Assembly: GCF_004364975.1 (NCBI RefSeq)
Contig: NZ_SOBW01000008.1
Coordinates: 186,001 to 250,000 of the forward strand
Reading direction: 5' to 3'
DNA length: 64,000 nucleotides
Source: Gelidibacter sediminis
GTDB lineage: Bacteria > Bacteroidota > Bacteroidia > Flavobacteriales > Flavobacteriaceae
Part shown: one piece after another, positions 54,796 through 64,000 of the stretch
Layout: each line of letters begins with the position of its first letter
Position numbering within the stretch: the stretch's first letter is position 1
The notes under the pieces: model-generated
Database searches by the model: none
Seen by the model: only the letters and a program-made list of their open reading frames with translations
Told to the model about the DNA's origin: nothing
Made by a program: the position numbers and the translations under genes

Positions 54796-56358
54796 TTGTT
54801 CGATAGAAAAACATTAATGAAACCCTTAGAAAACAATCCTGACTGGGATGTTATTATTGTTGGGGGAGGGGCTACCGGACTGGGCATGGCTTTAGATAGC
54901 GTTACAAGAGGTTATAAAACCTTGTTGTTAGAACAATCTGATTTTGCCAAAGGCACTTCTAGTAGGAGCACTAAACTGGTGCATGGTGGTGTACGCTATC
55001 TTGCTCAAGGGAATATTGATTTGGTTCAGGAAGCGCTTTATGAAAGAGGCTTGATGCTTAAAAATGCATCCCATTTGGTTAGAAATCAATCGTTCATCAT
55101 TCCCAATTATAAATGGTGGGATTCGTTGGTATATACCGTAGGGTTAAAAGTCTACGATATTCTGGCTGGCAAATTAAGTTTTGGTAAATCGACCAGAATA
55201 TCTAAAAAGAACACTTCTTTACGACTTTCAACCATTAAAACAGAACATCTTAAAGGTGGGGTGGTTTACCATGACGGGCAATTTGATGATGCGCGATTGG
55301 CGGTTAATATTGCACAAACTGCTATTGAACAGGGGGCAACGCTTTTAAATCATTTTAAAGTGAGCTGTTTACAAAAGGATGCGAACGGAAAAGTTAACGG
55401 TGTTACAGCCGTAGATAACGAGACTCATAAAACGCATACTTTTAATGCCAAAGTAGTCATTAATGCTACGGGCGTATTTACTGACGAAATTCTGCAGATG
55501 GACACTGCGGGAGCTAAAAATACGGTGAGGCCAAGTCAGGGCATTCATTTGGTGTTAGACCGTTCTTTTTTGCCCGGTGATGATGCTGTCATGATTCCTA
55601 AAACGGCTGATGGAAGAGTGCTTTTTTTGGTGCCATGGCATCACAGGGTGGTTGTTGGCACTACAGACACCTTATTGGATAGTCACAGTTTGGAGCCCAA
55701 ACCACTTGATAAAGAAGTCGATTTTATTTTGGAAACTGCTAATGCCTATTTAAATAAGCAGGTAACCAGGGCTGATGTGTTGAGTATTTTTGCTGGCCTG
55801 CGTCCGCTGGCGGCCCCTAAGGATGCTTCAGAGAAAACGAAGGAAATTTCAAGAAGTCATAAAATTATCGTGTCGGCATCTGGTTTGATCACTATTACAG
55901 GCGGAAAATGGACCACTTATAGAAAGATGGCTCAAGACACCATAAACAAGATCATCTTTTTAGGCAAATTACCGCATCGGGAATGTCAAACAAAACATTT
56001 AGCCATTCATGGTGCTGATGGGTCGGCTGATGACACTGATCACCTGTATATTTATGGAACAGATCAAAAAGCTATTGAACAGTTAATCCAGGAGTCTCCA
56101 GAACTCGGAGCTAAATTGCATCCAAGATTGGAGTTTTTAAAAGCTGAGGTGTTTTGGGCTGTGAAGAATGAAATGGCACTTACAGTAGAAGACGTTTTGG
56201 CAAGGCGTGTCCGTATCTTGTTTTTGGATGCTAGGGCAGCAAAAGAATGTGCACCTATAGTTGCTGACATATTAGCAGCATATTTAGGCAAGAATGAGGA
56301 TTGGAAACAATCACAAATCAAAGAATTTACGCACTTAGCAAATCAATATATCTTATAA
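54796..56358 (+). CDS. glpD: Glycerol-3-phosphate dehydrogenase (FAD)
   Basis: 520 residues. FAD-binding [13 protein letters not shown] near the start, then [23 protein letters not shown] and [13 protein letters not shown], the GlpD hallmarks. It oxidises glycerol-3-phosphate to DHAP at the membrane. TTG 54796 and ATG 54817 are both open; TTG is preferred because the residues after it (FDRKTL) match the usual GlpD N-terminus. First gene of glpDKF. Confidence 0.93.
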   Translation: MFDRKTLMKPLENNPDWDVIIVGGGATGLGMALDSVTRGYKTLLLEQSDFAKGTSSRSTKLVHGGVRYLAQGNIDLVQEALYERGLMLKNASHLVRNQSFIIPNYKWWDSLVYTVGLKVYDILAGKLSFGKSTRISKKNTSLRLSTIKTEHLKGGVVYHDGQFDDARLAVNIAQTAIEQGATLLNHFKVSCLQKDANGKVNGVTAVDNETHKTHTFNAKVVINATGVFTDEILQMDTAGAKNTVRPSQGIHLVLDRSFLPGDDAVMIPKTADGRVLFLVPWHHRVVVGTTDTLLDSHSLEPKPLDKEVDFILETANAYLNKQVTRADVLSIFAGLRPLAAPKDASEKTKEISRSHKIIVSASGLITITGGKWTTYRKMAQDTINKIIFLGKLPHRECQTKHLAIHGADGSADDTDHLYIYGTDQKAIEQLIQESPELGAKLHPRLEFLKAEVFWAVKNEMALTVEDVLARRVRILFLDARAAKECAPIVADILAAYLGKNEDWKQSQIKEFTHLANQYIL

Positions 56359-56423
56359 ATACTAGCGTGCTCAAGATTTTAAGAGCTGTTTTTGTTTTAT
56401 TTTTAAATGTAAAAAATTATACT

Positions 56424-57920
56424 ATGGCAAAATATATTCTCGCATTAGATCAGGGTACAACGAGTTCTAGAGCTATCGTTTTTGATAAGCAAGGCAATAT
56501 TATTTCTATTGCTCAAAAGGAATTTGCCCAACATTTTCCAAAGCCAGGTTGGGTTGAGCACGATCCTTTAGAAATATGGTCCACCCAAACTGGTGTTGCC
56601 GCTGAAGCTATTGCTAAAAAAGGTTTGGATGTAGGGAATATTGCGGCTATAGGGATTACAAATCAGCGAGAAACCGTCGTAGTTTGGGATAAAAAAACAG
56701 GACAACCAGTGTATAATGCCATTGTTTGGCAGGACAAAAGAACATCTGACTTTTGCGATGCGTTGAAAAAGCAAGGAAAAAACGATGTTATTAAAAAGAA
56801 GACGGGGCTTGTTATCGATTCTTATTTTTCAGGAACCAAAGTGAAATGGATTCTTGATAATGTGGAAGGCGCCAGAGCAAGAGCTGAAGCTGGAGACCTT
56901 ATTTTAGGGACCATCGACACCTGGTTGGTATGGAATTTTACCAAAGGCGAGCAGCACATTACCGATGTGACAAATGCCTCCAGAACGATGCTTTTTAACA
57001 TTAACACCATGGATTGGGATGATGAATTATTGGATTTATTGACCATCCCTAAAAGTATGTTGCCGCAAGTGAAAGCCTCAAGTGAAATTTATGGGCATAC
57101 CAAATCTACATTTTATGATTCTAAAATTCCAATTGCAGGAATAGCTGGAGATCAACAAGCTGCTCTATTTGGCCAAATGTGTACTAAGCCAGGAATGGTG
57201 AAGAATACCTATGGGACAGGGTGTTTTATGTTGATGAACATAGGGGACAAGCCCGTTGTGTCTAAGCATAATTTGTTAACTACCGTGGCTTGGAAGATCA
57301 ATGGTAAAACGACCTATGCTTTTGAAGGTAGTGTGTTTATTGCAGGTGCAGTGGTACAGTGGTTAAGGGATAGTTTAAAAATTATTAGAACGTCCACACA
57401 GGTGGAGTCTTTAGCAGGTTCAGTAGAAAGTTCTGAAGGGGTTTATTTTGTGCCTGCTTTCGCAGGACTTGGTGCGCCTTATTGGAATCAGCATGCCCAA
57501 GGGGTTATTTTCGGACTCACTAGAGGGAGTACAGATGCTCATATTGCACGTGCCGCTGTGGAGTCGATTGCCTACCAAACTATGGATATTCTTAAAGCCA
57601 TGGAAGCTGATGCTGGCATTTCAATTAAAGAACTGCGTGTAGATGGAGGTGCCACCATCAATAGTATGTTGATGCAGTTTCAGGCAGACGTATTAAATAC
57701 CGAGACTGTACGACCTAAGATAGTAGAAACAACGGCAATGGGTGCCGCATTTTTAGCTGGTTTAGCTGTTGGATATTGGGAAAATCCGGAAGAAATTCAA
57801 CAAATTTGGCAAACAGACAAACGTTTTTCCCCTAAACAGGATAGGACGGCCATAGAAGAGGATATCAAAGGTTGGTATAGAGCCATTGATGCTTTAGAAT
57901 ACTGGACTAAAGACGATTAA
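56424..57920 (+). CDS. glpK: Glycerol kinase
   Basis: 498 residues from ATG 56424 (the frame is open further upstream but not conserved). [54 protein letters not shown] and the end [13 protein letters not shown] are FGGY/GlpK motifs. It phosphorylates glycerol, feeding GlpD. 65 nt after glpD. Confidence 0.95.
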   Translation: MAKYILALDQGTTSSRAIVFDKQGNIISIAQKEFAQHFPKPGWVEHDPLEIWSTQTGVAAEAIAKKGLDVGNIAAIGITNQRETVVVWDKKTGQPVYNAIVWQDKRTSDFCDALKKQGKNDVIKKKTGLVIDSYFSGTKVKWILDNVEGARARAEAGDLILGTIDTWLVWNFTKGEQHITDVTNASRTMLFNINTMDWDDELLDLLTIPKSMLPQVKASSEIYGHTKSTFYDSKIPIAGIAGDQQAALFGQMCTKPGMVKNTYGTGCFMLMNIGDKPVVSKHNLLTTVAWKINGKTTYAFEGSVFIAGAVVQWLRDSLKIIRTSTQVESLAGSVESSEGVYFVPAFAGLGAPYWNQHAQGVIFGLTRGSTDAHIARAAVESIAYQTMDILKAMEADAGISIKELRVDGGATINSMLMQFQADVLNTETVRPKIVETTAMGAAFLAGLAVGYWENPEEIQQIWQTDKRFSPKQDRTAIEEDIKGWYRAIDALEYWTKDD

Positions 57921-57944
57921 TAAACATAATATAGGTAACAAGAG

Positions 57945-58673
57945 ATGACACCATTTATTTCAGAAATTATAGGAACAGCATTGTTAATCCTGTTAGGGGG
58001 CGGTGTTGTGGCAAATGTTGTATTGAGCAAAACTATTGGTAATAACAGTGGTTGGATTGTCATAACTACTGGTTGGGCACTGGCTGTTTATGTGGCGGTG
58101 GTTGTGGCATCTCCTCATAGCGGTGCGCATTTAAATCCGGCCGTTAGTATTGGCTTGGCTGTTGCCGGTAAATTCCCATGGCAGGATGTTATGATCTATG
58201 TTTTGGCGCAAATGTTAGGTGCCATGATGGGCGCAGGAACCGTCTGGTTAGTATATAAAAATCACTTTAAAGCCACTGAAGATGCCAACGCAAAAAAAGC
58301 AGTATTCTGTACTGCTCCGGCTATTCGGAATTTTTTCAGCAATTTTATGAGTGAAGTTGTGGGCACCTTCGTGCTCATTTTTTCAGTGCTGTATTTTACG
58401 GATGCAACTCTAGCGGAACCTGAAACGGTCATAGGTTTGGGGTCTTTAGGTGCATTGCCAGTAGCGTTGGTGGTGTGGTCTATTGGATTGTCTTTAGGTG
58501 GAACTACCGGATATGCCATTAATCCTGCCCGTGACTTAGGGCCGAGAATTATGCATGCATTATTACCAATAAAAAATAAAGCCTCCAATGATTGGAGTTA
58601 CGCTTGGATTCCCGTAATAGGACCTATTGTTGGGGCTTGTTTAGCCGCGGTTTTGATGTTGGCATTATCTTAG
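57945..58673 (+). CDS. glpF: Glycerol facilitator (MIP family)
   Basis: 242 residues, six membrane helices. NPA motifs at 64-66 (HLNPAVS) and 193-195 (INPARD); Asp197 after the second NPA marks glycerol-type channels rather than water-only aquaporins. It lets glycerol enter and completes the operon, 24 nt after glpK. Confidence 0.93.
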   Translation: MTPFISEIIGTALLILLGGGVVANVVLSKTIGNNSGWIVITTGWALAVYVAVVVASPHSGAHLNPAVSIGLAVAGKFPWQDVMIYVLAQMLGAMMGAGTVWLVYKNHFKATEDANAKKAVFCTAPAIRNFFSNFMSEVVGTFVLIFSVLYFTDATLAEPETVIGLGSLGALPVALVVWSIGLSLGGTTGYAINPARDLGPRIMHALLPIKNKASNDWSYAWIPVIGPIVGACLAAVLMLALS

Positions 58674-58714
58674 GATATAGAATGTAATGTCTTGTTTTAT
58701 GACAACCTTCCATT

Positions 58715-58744
58715 TTGTATTATCAATTTCAACAACTATCTTTA
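58715..58744 (+). promoter_or_regulatory. Promoter of the sensor-regulator gene
   Basis: TTG (58715-58717), 19 nt, TATCTTTA (58737-58744), a near match to TAnnTTTG; ATG 58787 is 42 nt on. Confidence 0.45.
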
Positions 58745-58786
58745 TAAATGCCCATGAGTAAGTCTTTTTGCTGACCATAGTATTTC

Positions 58787-61558
58787 ATGAAAATCTTTCT
58801 ACTTCTTTTTTTTCTTATTGTAAACTTGACGGTCTATGGTCAAGAAATGCCACCAATAGCACAGTTTTCCTCTGAAGATTATGGAGGCGACAACCAGAAT
58901 TGGATGCTTTCGCAGGCTCCAAATAATTTTATATATGTGGCTAACAATCGTGGTCTTTTAGAGTTTAATGGTGCAAGTTGGACATTGTATGATTCTCCTA
59001 ATAATACCATTATGCGTGCGGTTCACGTGGTTGAAGACAGGATTTACACGGGGTGTTATGCAGAATTTGGCTATTGGATGACCAACCAATTTGGAGTCTT
59101 GGAATATACTTCTCTCCTGCCACAACTTAAATCTAGGAAAGTAGAGGATGAACAGGTATGGAATATTATTAATTATGATGTATGGGTTCTTTTTCAGACC
59201 AACGATCATATTTACTTTTACAATACTGAGACTGAGAAGTTCAAAACTATAGAGGTTCAAAACATTATTTATAAATTATTTAAGGTTAACAATCGCATAT
59301 ATTTTCATGTGGCCAATGAAGGTTTGTATCGTATTGATGCTGGCCAACCCAAACTAATAGCTGCTGGAGATATCGTTGAGAAGGGCAGAATTGTAAATGT
59401 ATTTGAAGAGGATAATCAATTATCAATTATTACCAGAAATCAAGGTTTTTTTTCTATTAATAATGGAAAACTAAAAAAATGGAATATTGAAGCTGATCAA
59501 ATATTGAATGGTACCAGTGTCTTTACCGGAATAAAACTGAAGGATGGGTCCTATATGGTAGGTACTATTTCTAATGGTTTGTTACATGTTACAAAAGAAG
59601 GTGCACTTGATTATCAAATTACTCAAAAAAGAGGGTTGAGCAACAACACCGTGTTGTCACTTTTTGAAGACAATGCTCAAAATGTCTGGGCTGGACTTGA
59701 TAATGGAATCGATTGCGTCAATGCAAAATCAGCTATCAAAACCTTGTACGATTATGAAGGGGTGATGGGAACCGTCTATGCTTCGCAGGTATTTAAAGAT
59801 GTGCTTTATATTGGAACTAATCAAGGTCTATTTTATAGGAAACTTGAAGATCGTAATGCCGATTTTAAGCCGATAGAAGGTACAGAAGGTCAAGTATGGA
59901 GTCTCTATAAATACAATGATAGCACCTTATTTTGCGGCCATCATTTAGGGACATTTGTAATTGAGGGTGCAAAAGCACAACAAATAAGTACCGTTTTAGG
60001 AACTTGGGATTTTAAGACCATACCTAATGACCCTCGATTAATACTTCAGGGCAACTATAGTGGATTGAACATTCTACAAAATATAGATGGAAAGTGGCAG
60101 TTGAGGAACAAAATTGAGGGATTTAAAAATTCATCACGCTATTTTACAATTGATACAGCCAATCAAGCATGGGTAAACCATGAATATAAGGGTGTGTTTC
60201 GATTAAAACTTAATCAACAATTTACTGAAGTCACAGAACTAAATATGGAGAAGGCACTCCCTGTTGGTAAAAATTCTAGTTTAGTTGCCTATAACAATAA
60301 AATTGTTTTTGCTTCTGAAGATGGCGTTTTTAAATCTGATGACAAAAGTGCCAGTTTTGAAAGAGATAGTATTCTGAGCACATTATTTACAGGAGATAAT
60401 TATATTTCAGGCAAGCTTATAGTAGATGAAACGAATAAATTATGGGCATTTACAAAAGCTAATATCATCTATATAACTACCGATGATGTGTCAAATAAAC
60501 CTAAAGTAAATACCATTTCTATTCCATCATACTTAAGAAAAGGTCCACTTGGATATGAAAACATCTCTTTAATCAAAGAGGACAGATACCTCTTAGGTAC
60601 AGCTAATGGATATATCACCATTGATCTTTCACAAATAGCATCCACAGAGCTCTATCAAATTTATTTAAATTCTATAACCCTTTTAGGACAAGATGAACAG
60701 AATCAATTGTTAGATGTTAATGCTGAAGTGGAACTAGCTTATAAAAAAGGAATCATCAATTTTGAATATTCAGTTCCTGAATTCGATAAATTTCTTGAAG
60801 TTAAATATCAATATCGCTTAATTGGACTTACCGAAAAATGGAGTAAATGGTCCAATGAGCACCGAGCTAGCTTTGAAAATCTTTCTTATGGAAATTATAC
60901 ATTTGAAGTGCGCGCCCTGATTGGTAATGAGCCCTCTCAAAATTTAGAATCTTATAGCTTTACTATAAATAGACCTTGGTATCTCAGTAATATGGCCGTA
61001 GTTTTTTATGTTTTAATTCTCGTGTTTCTTGGGGTTATCACACACAAAACCTATAAGCGTTATTATCACAAAAAAATGAAACATGAGCAGCTGGAGAATG
61101 AACAAACGATAATGAAAATTAAGAATGAAAAATTAAATCAGGATATTGAAAGTAAAAATAGAGAGTTGGCCATTTCAACAATGAGTATTATAAAGAAAAA
61201 TGAAGTGTTGAATAGTATTAAAAAAGAACTAAAGAAGAGTAGAGCCACTTCAGAAATTAGTTCAGCTGTAGAACTGATTGATAAAAACTTAAATACTACG
61301 AAGGATTGGCAGTTTTTTGAGCAGGCTTTTAATAATGCTGATAAAGACTTTTTAGATAAATTAAAACAGGCGCATCCCAACCTAACGCCTAACGATTTAC
61401 GCTTTTGTGCTTACCTCAGATTAAACTTATCTTCCAAAGAAATTGCACCTTTACTAAACATCTCTACCAAAAGTGTCGAAACCAAACGCTATCGTCTCCG
61501 AAAACGATTGCAATTAGAGCATGACGAAGGTCTCGTTGAGTACATCTTAAATTTTTGA
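58787..61558 (+). CDS. Sensor-regulator with beta-propeller, Y_Y_Y domain and LuxR-type HTH
   Basis: 923 residues. Signal peptide (ending VYG), a two-component propeller sensor (about 30-630), Y_Y_Y domain (about 650-735; YQYRLIGLTEKWSKWS), one membrane helix (about 740-760), coiled coil, and a LuxR-type helix-turn-helix at the end (LNLSSKEIAPLLNISTKSVETKRYRLRKRL). No kinase or receiver domain. It should sense a nutrient outside the cytoplasm and act directly on DNA, like other one-piece regulators next to sus loci. The SusC gene follows. Confidence 0.85.
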   Translation: MKIFLLLFFLIVNLTVYGQEMPPIAQFSSEDYGGDNQNWMLSQAPNNFIYVANNRGLLEFNGASWTLYDSPNNTIMRAVHVVEDRIYTGCYAEFGYWMTNQFGVLEYTSLLPQLKSRKVEDEQVWNIINYDVWVLFQTNDHIYFYNTETEKFKTIEVQNIIYKLFKVNNRIYFHVANEGLYRIDAGQPKLIAAGDIVEKGRIVNVFEEDNQLSIITRNQGFFSINNGKLKKWNIEADQILNGTSVFTGIKLKDGSYMVGTISNGLLHVTKEGALDYQITQKRGLSNNTVLSLFEDNAQNVWAGLDNGIDCVNAKSAIKTLYDYEGVMGTVYASQVFKDVLYIGTNQGLFYRKLEDRNADFKPIEGTEGQVWSLYKYNDSTLFCGHHLGTFVIEGAKAQQISTVLGTWDFKTIPNDPRLILQGNYSGLNILQNIDGKWQLRNKIEGFKNSSRYFTIDTANQAWVNHEYKGVFRLKLNQQFTEVTELNMEKALPVGKNSSLVAYNNKIVFASEDGVFKSDDKSASFERDSILSTLFTGDNYISGKLIVDETNKLWAFTKANIIYITTDDVSNKPKVNTISIPSYLRKGPLGYENISLIKEDRYLLGTANGYITIDLSQIASTELYQIYLNSITLLGQDEQNQLLDVNAEVELAYKKGIINFEYSVPEFDKFLEVKYQYRLIGLTEKWSKWSNEHRASFENLSYGNYTFEVRALIGNEPSQNLESYSFTINRPWYLSNMAVVFYVLILVFLGVITHKTYKRYYHKKMKHEQLENEQTIMKIKNEKLNQDIESKNRELAISTMSIIKKNEVLNSIKKELKKSRATSEISSAVELIDKNLNTTKDWQFFEQAFNNADKDFLDKLKQAHPNLTPNDLRFCAYLRLNLSSKEIAPLLNISTKSVETKRYRLRKRLQLEHDEGLVEYILNF

Positions 61559-61865
61559 CACCACTACAGGTGATATATTTACCACGACAAAACCACTACA
61601 TCACCTCTAAATCAGTGCTTTGTGTTAAAAAAGTTTACATTTAGAAAAACAATAGACCCCTTAATGTTTATGCGAACTTCCACGCCTCTCTTGTTAATGT
61701 TTTCTTAAATAAAATACCATGTTCGTTTTTTATCGAGGTGCTATTTACCAGCTTAAGTTTTTTTGGGCTTAACTTTACATAGGTCACGCATCTAAAATTC
61801 ACTTTTTTGTGAGTCAATTAAAAAATGCCAAAAGCCAACTGTAATTTTAACAAAAACCAATTTTT
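61559..61865. promoter_or_regulatory. 307-bp control region before the second SusC gene
   Basis: No gene. It starts with AGGTGAT (61568-61574) and its inverted copy ATCACCT (61600-61606), each next to a direct CCACTACA repeat (61561-61568 and 61593-61600). This could be the stem after the regulator gene or its own binding site. Possible -7 elements (TAACTTTA 61770, TAATTTTA 61842) are weak. Confidence 0.4.
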
Positions 61866-64000
61866 ATGAAATTAAAATTATTTAATCAAAAATTAAAGCT
61901 GTTTGTCGCGCTAGTTTTTATGTCGGGTATGACATTAGTAAATGCGCAAACAGTTACTCAAGTAAACGGTACTGTGATATCTTCAGAAGATAACATGTCA
62001 TTACCGGGTGCTTCAGTAATAGAAAAAGGAACTAATAATGGTACATCCACTGATTTTGACGGAAAATTCATGTTAGATGTGGCCAGTGCCAATTCAATTT
62101 TAGTTATTTCATACGTTGGTTTTAAATCGCAGGAAGTTAAGGCATCAACAAGTATGACTATTTCATTGGTGCCTGACGCCAGTGCTTTAGATGAGGTAGT
62201 TGTAGTTGGGTATGGTACCCAGAAAAAAAGTGATATCGTCAATTCTGTTGCGACTGTAGATTTGGAGGACGCTACCTTAACTCCAACGTCAGACGTCAAT
62301 GAGATGTTAAGGGGTAGAATAGCCGGATTACAAGTTAATGTTGGTAGTGGTACCTTGAGGCCAGGTGGAACGTCTGATATTATTTTTAGAGGACAAGGTT
62401 CTATTGAAGGAAACGTGAGTGCAATTTATGTTGTAGATGGAATTATTAGAGATGGCGGAATTGAAGATATCGATTCTGACGATATTCAATCCATCGAATT
62501 TTTAAAGGATGCATCTGCCCAAGCCATCTATGGTTCAAGAGGTGCCAATGGTGTTGTTTTAATTACTACCAAACGTGGTAATGCAAATAAACTAAGTGTA
62601 AGTTACCATGGTTTTGTAACCGCTAAAACGATTGAAAGAAATTTTGATGTCTACAGTGGTCAAGAATTTGCTCAGTTGAGAAGAGAAGCTGTACGGGCTA
62701 ATAATGATGGCGATGTATACTCTGATGACGCCGATATTTTTTCAGATATAGAATTACAATCCATTGCAAATAATGAGTTTGTGAATTGGGAGGACGAACT
62801 GGTTAAAAACGGGTTTGTCAATAGTCAAGCCATCAGCATTAGCGGTGGTACGGATATGACTAAGGTTTTTGGAAGCATCAACTATTTTAAGGAAGATGGA
62901 CTCATCCCTACTTCTAGTTATACAAGAAAAACTTTCCGATTAAATGTTGATCAGAAATTGAGTAAAAAAATCTCTGTGAACTTTGATGTAAACTTACTGA
63001 ATGATGATGTAAAGAGGCCTGCAAACGTAAATGTAATCACTTTTTCTCCACTTGGTAGGGCTTATGATGATAATGGAAATCTTACCCGCTATCCAAGTGG
63101 TGAAGAATCCTCTCCGGTCAATCCAATTTTTAATTTACGTGAACAGAAAAATGAAGAAAGAGGAAATGACTTCGTAATCAATATTACACCTATTTGGCAA
63201 ATTACTGAGGACTTACAATACCAATTAAAAACTAATATGACTAGAAGAACGTCTGAGAGAGGTCAGTATCAATCTTCATTGAGTTCGGCAGGAGATGATG
63301 TAAATGGTATTGCCAGAATTGACAATCGCCTAAGGGAGTCTTATTTAATAGAGAACATATTAACTTACGACAAGGCAATAAATGATAACAATCAATTAAA
63401 TGTAACTTTAGTACAGTCTGCTCAAGAAAATAAATTTAGTAGAACATTTACTGAAGGTCAGGGATTTACTAATGAAAGTTTAGGTTATGATGGCATAACA
63501 AACGCTATAGGAAATGTAAGCGTTGAACGTGATAAAAATCAGCAAAGGTTAGCTTCTTTTATGGCCAGAGCGCGCTACAGTTTAATGAATAGATACTTAT
63601 TTGAGGTTACAGGTAGGGCAGATGGTGCTTCTGTTAATTCTGAAGATAATAAGTGGAGTTTTAATCCCGCAGCTTCATTTGCATGGCAGCTTCATAAAGA
63701 GGACTTTTTTAAGGATGTCAATTCCATTCAGGAACTTAAGTTTAGAGCCAGTTACGGATCATTAGTAAATGATTTGGGTCATGCCTACACGTCTTTATTT
63801 ACTGCTGAAGGGCAAAATTATATTTTTGATGAGCAATCTGCTTCAGGCTATTCCCCTTCTGTAATTTTACCCAATACAAACTTAAAATTCGAACGGATTA
63901 CCACGGCTAATTTAGGGTTGGACTTCTCTGTTTTTAACCGTGTGTTGGTAGGTAATTTCAACTGGTATGATGCTAGAACTACCGATTTATTATTAAAACG
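61866..64000 (+). CDS. SusC/RagA-family TonB-dependent transporter, cut by the window end
   Basis: ATG 61866 and an open frame to the last base (about 711 residues shown). Signal peptide (ending VNAQ), CarboxypepD_reg domain (LPGASVIEKGTNNGTSTDFDGKF), the SusC signature LDEVVVVGYGTQKK, plug with IYVVDGIIRD and AIYGSRGANGVVLITTK, and the start of the barrel. It is probably the first gene of a polysaccharide-utilisation locus controlled by the regulator upstream. SusD is expected next. Confidence 0.92.
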   Translation, partial: MKLKLFNQKLKLFVALVFMSGMTLVNAQTVTQVNGTVISSEDNMSLPGASVIEKGTNNGTSTDFDGKFMLDVASANSILVISYVGFKSQEVKASTSMTISLVPDASALDEVVVVGYGTQKKSDIVNSVATVDLEDATLTPTSDVNEMLRGRIAGLQVNVGSGTLRPGGTSDIIFRGQGSIEGNVSAIYVVDGIIRDGGIEDIDSDDIQSIEFLKDASAQAIYGSRGANGVVLITTKRGNANKLSVSYHGFVTAKTIERNFDVYSGQEFAQLRREAVRANNDGDVYSDDADIFSDIELQSIANNEFVNWEDELVKNGFVNSQAISISGGTDMTKVFGSINYFKEDGLIPTSSYTRKTFRLNVDQKLSKKISVNFDVNLLNDDVKRPANVNVITFSPLGRAYDDNGNLTRYPSGEESSPVNPIFNLREQKNEERGNDFVINITPIWQITEDLQYQLKTNMTRRTSERGQYQSSLSSAGDDVNGIARIDNRLRESYLIENILTYDKAINDNNQLNVTLVQSAQENKFSRTFTEGQGFTNESLGYDGITNAIGNVSVERDKNQQRLASFMARARYSLMNRYLFEVTGRADGASVNSEDNKWSFNPAASFAWQLHKEDFFKDVNSIQELKFRASYGSLVNDLGHAYTSLFTAEGQNYIFDEQSASGYSPSVILPNTNLKFERITTANLGLDFSVFNRVLVGNFNWYDARTTDLLLK

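Overview
The window is a stretch of a low-GC chromosome of a member of Bacteroidota, almost certainly a marine-type Flavobacteriaceae. The reasons are: SusC/SusD pairs; promoters of the TTG-N19..24-TAnnTTTG type with few Shine-Dalgarno sequences; many secreted lipoproteins and S9 peptidases; and conserved flavobacterial gene neighbourhoods (udk-divIC-mutA-mutB, ftsE next to a TPR/barrel pair). I cannot fix the genus from the sequence alone. No rRNA, prophage, insertion sequence or CRISPR array was seen; there is one tRNA.

Layout. 1-6462 is the end of a surface-glycan locus: two tandem paralogous flippases (the first cut by the window edge), a hexapeptide acetyltransferase, four glycosyltransferases and an FdtA-type sugar ketoisomerase, packed in both directions with overlapping ends. 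6629-11143 holds a secreted beta-helix protein, FtsE, and an RsbQ hydrolase with a PAS/histidine-kinase partner whose start is anomalous. 11417-16263 is a large periplasmic TPR protein followed by a plugless outer-membrane barrel. 16406-25380 is mixed housekeeping: amidohydrolase lipoprotein, GxxExxY protein, methyltransferase, CxxC cluster protein, degenerate thioredoxin-like protein, fatty-acid hydroxylase family protein, NamZ-type muramidase, LolC/E-type permease and a cystathionine-synthase-like enzyme. Several intergenic regions here carry short-period repeats.

25554-34766 holds a 2021-residue alpha-2-macroglobulin, a TPR protein, Mpl and an FKBP. 34970-45041 looks like a peptide-utilisation locus: SusD and SusC, a serine beta-lactamase-fold hydrolase, DPP-IV and a DPP5-like peptidase. 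45269-47649 has a DUF3124 lipoprotein, tRNA-Pro(UGG), and a PQQ sugar dehydrogenase with its cytochrome c. 47699-52111 is the uridine kinase / DivIC / methylmalonyl-CoA mutase operon. 52388-58673 is a sulfatase lipoprotein, then divergent glpR and glpDKF with GTTTCGTTT repeats in the control region. 58787-64000 is a Y_Y_Y/LuxR-type sensor regulator and the start of another SusC, probably a polysaccharide-utilisation locus continuing beyond the window.

Most notable points: (1) rsbQ and the PAS kinase are joined so that the start of the PAS domain can only be read from an AUU codon or by a +1 frameshift; (2) a family of ~10-nt periodic repeats (CTYTGTGnnn) flanks the GxxExxY gene and recurs before the cystathionine-synthase-like gene, beside a heptamer AGTnnnC array; (3) the alpha-2-macroglobulin has lost its thioester cysteine and carries a SusC-like signature segment.
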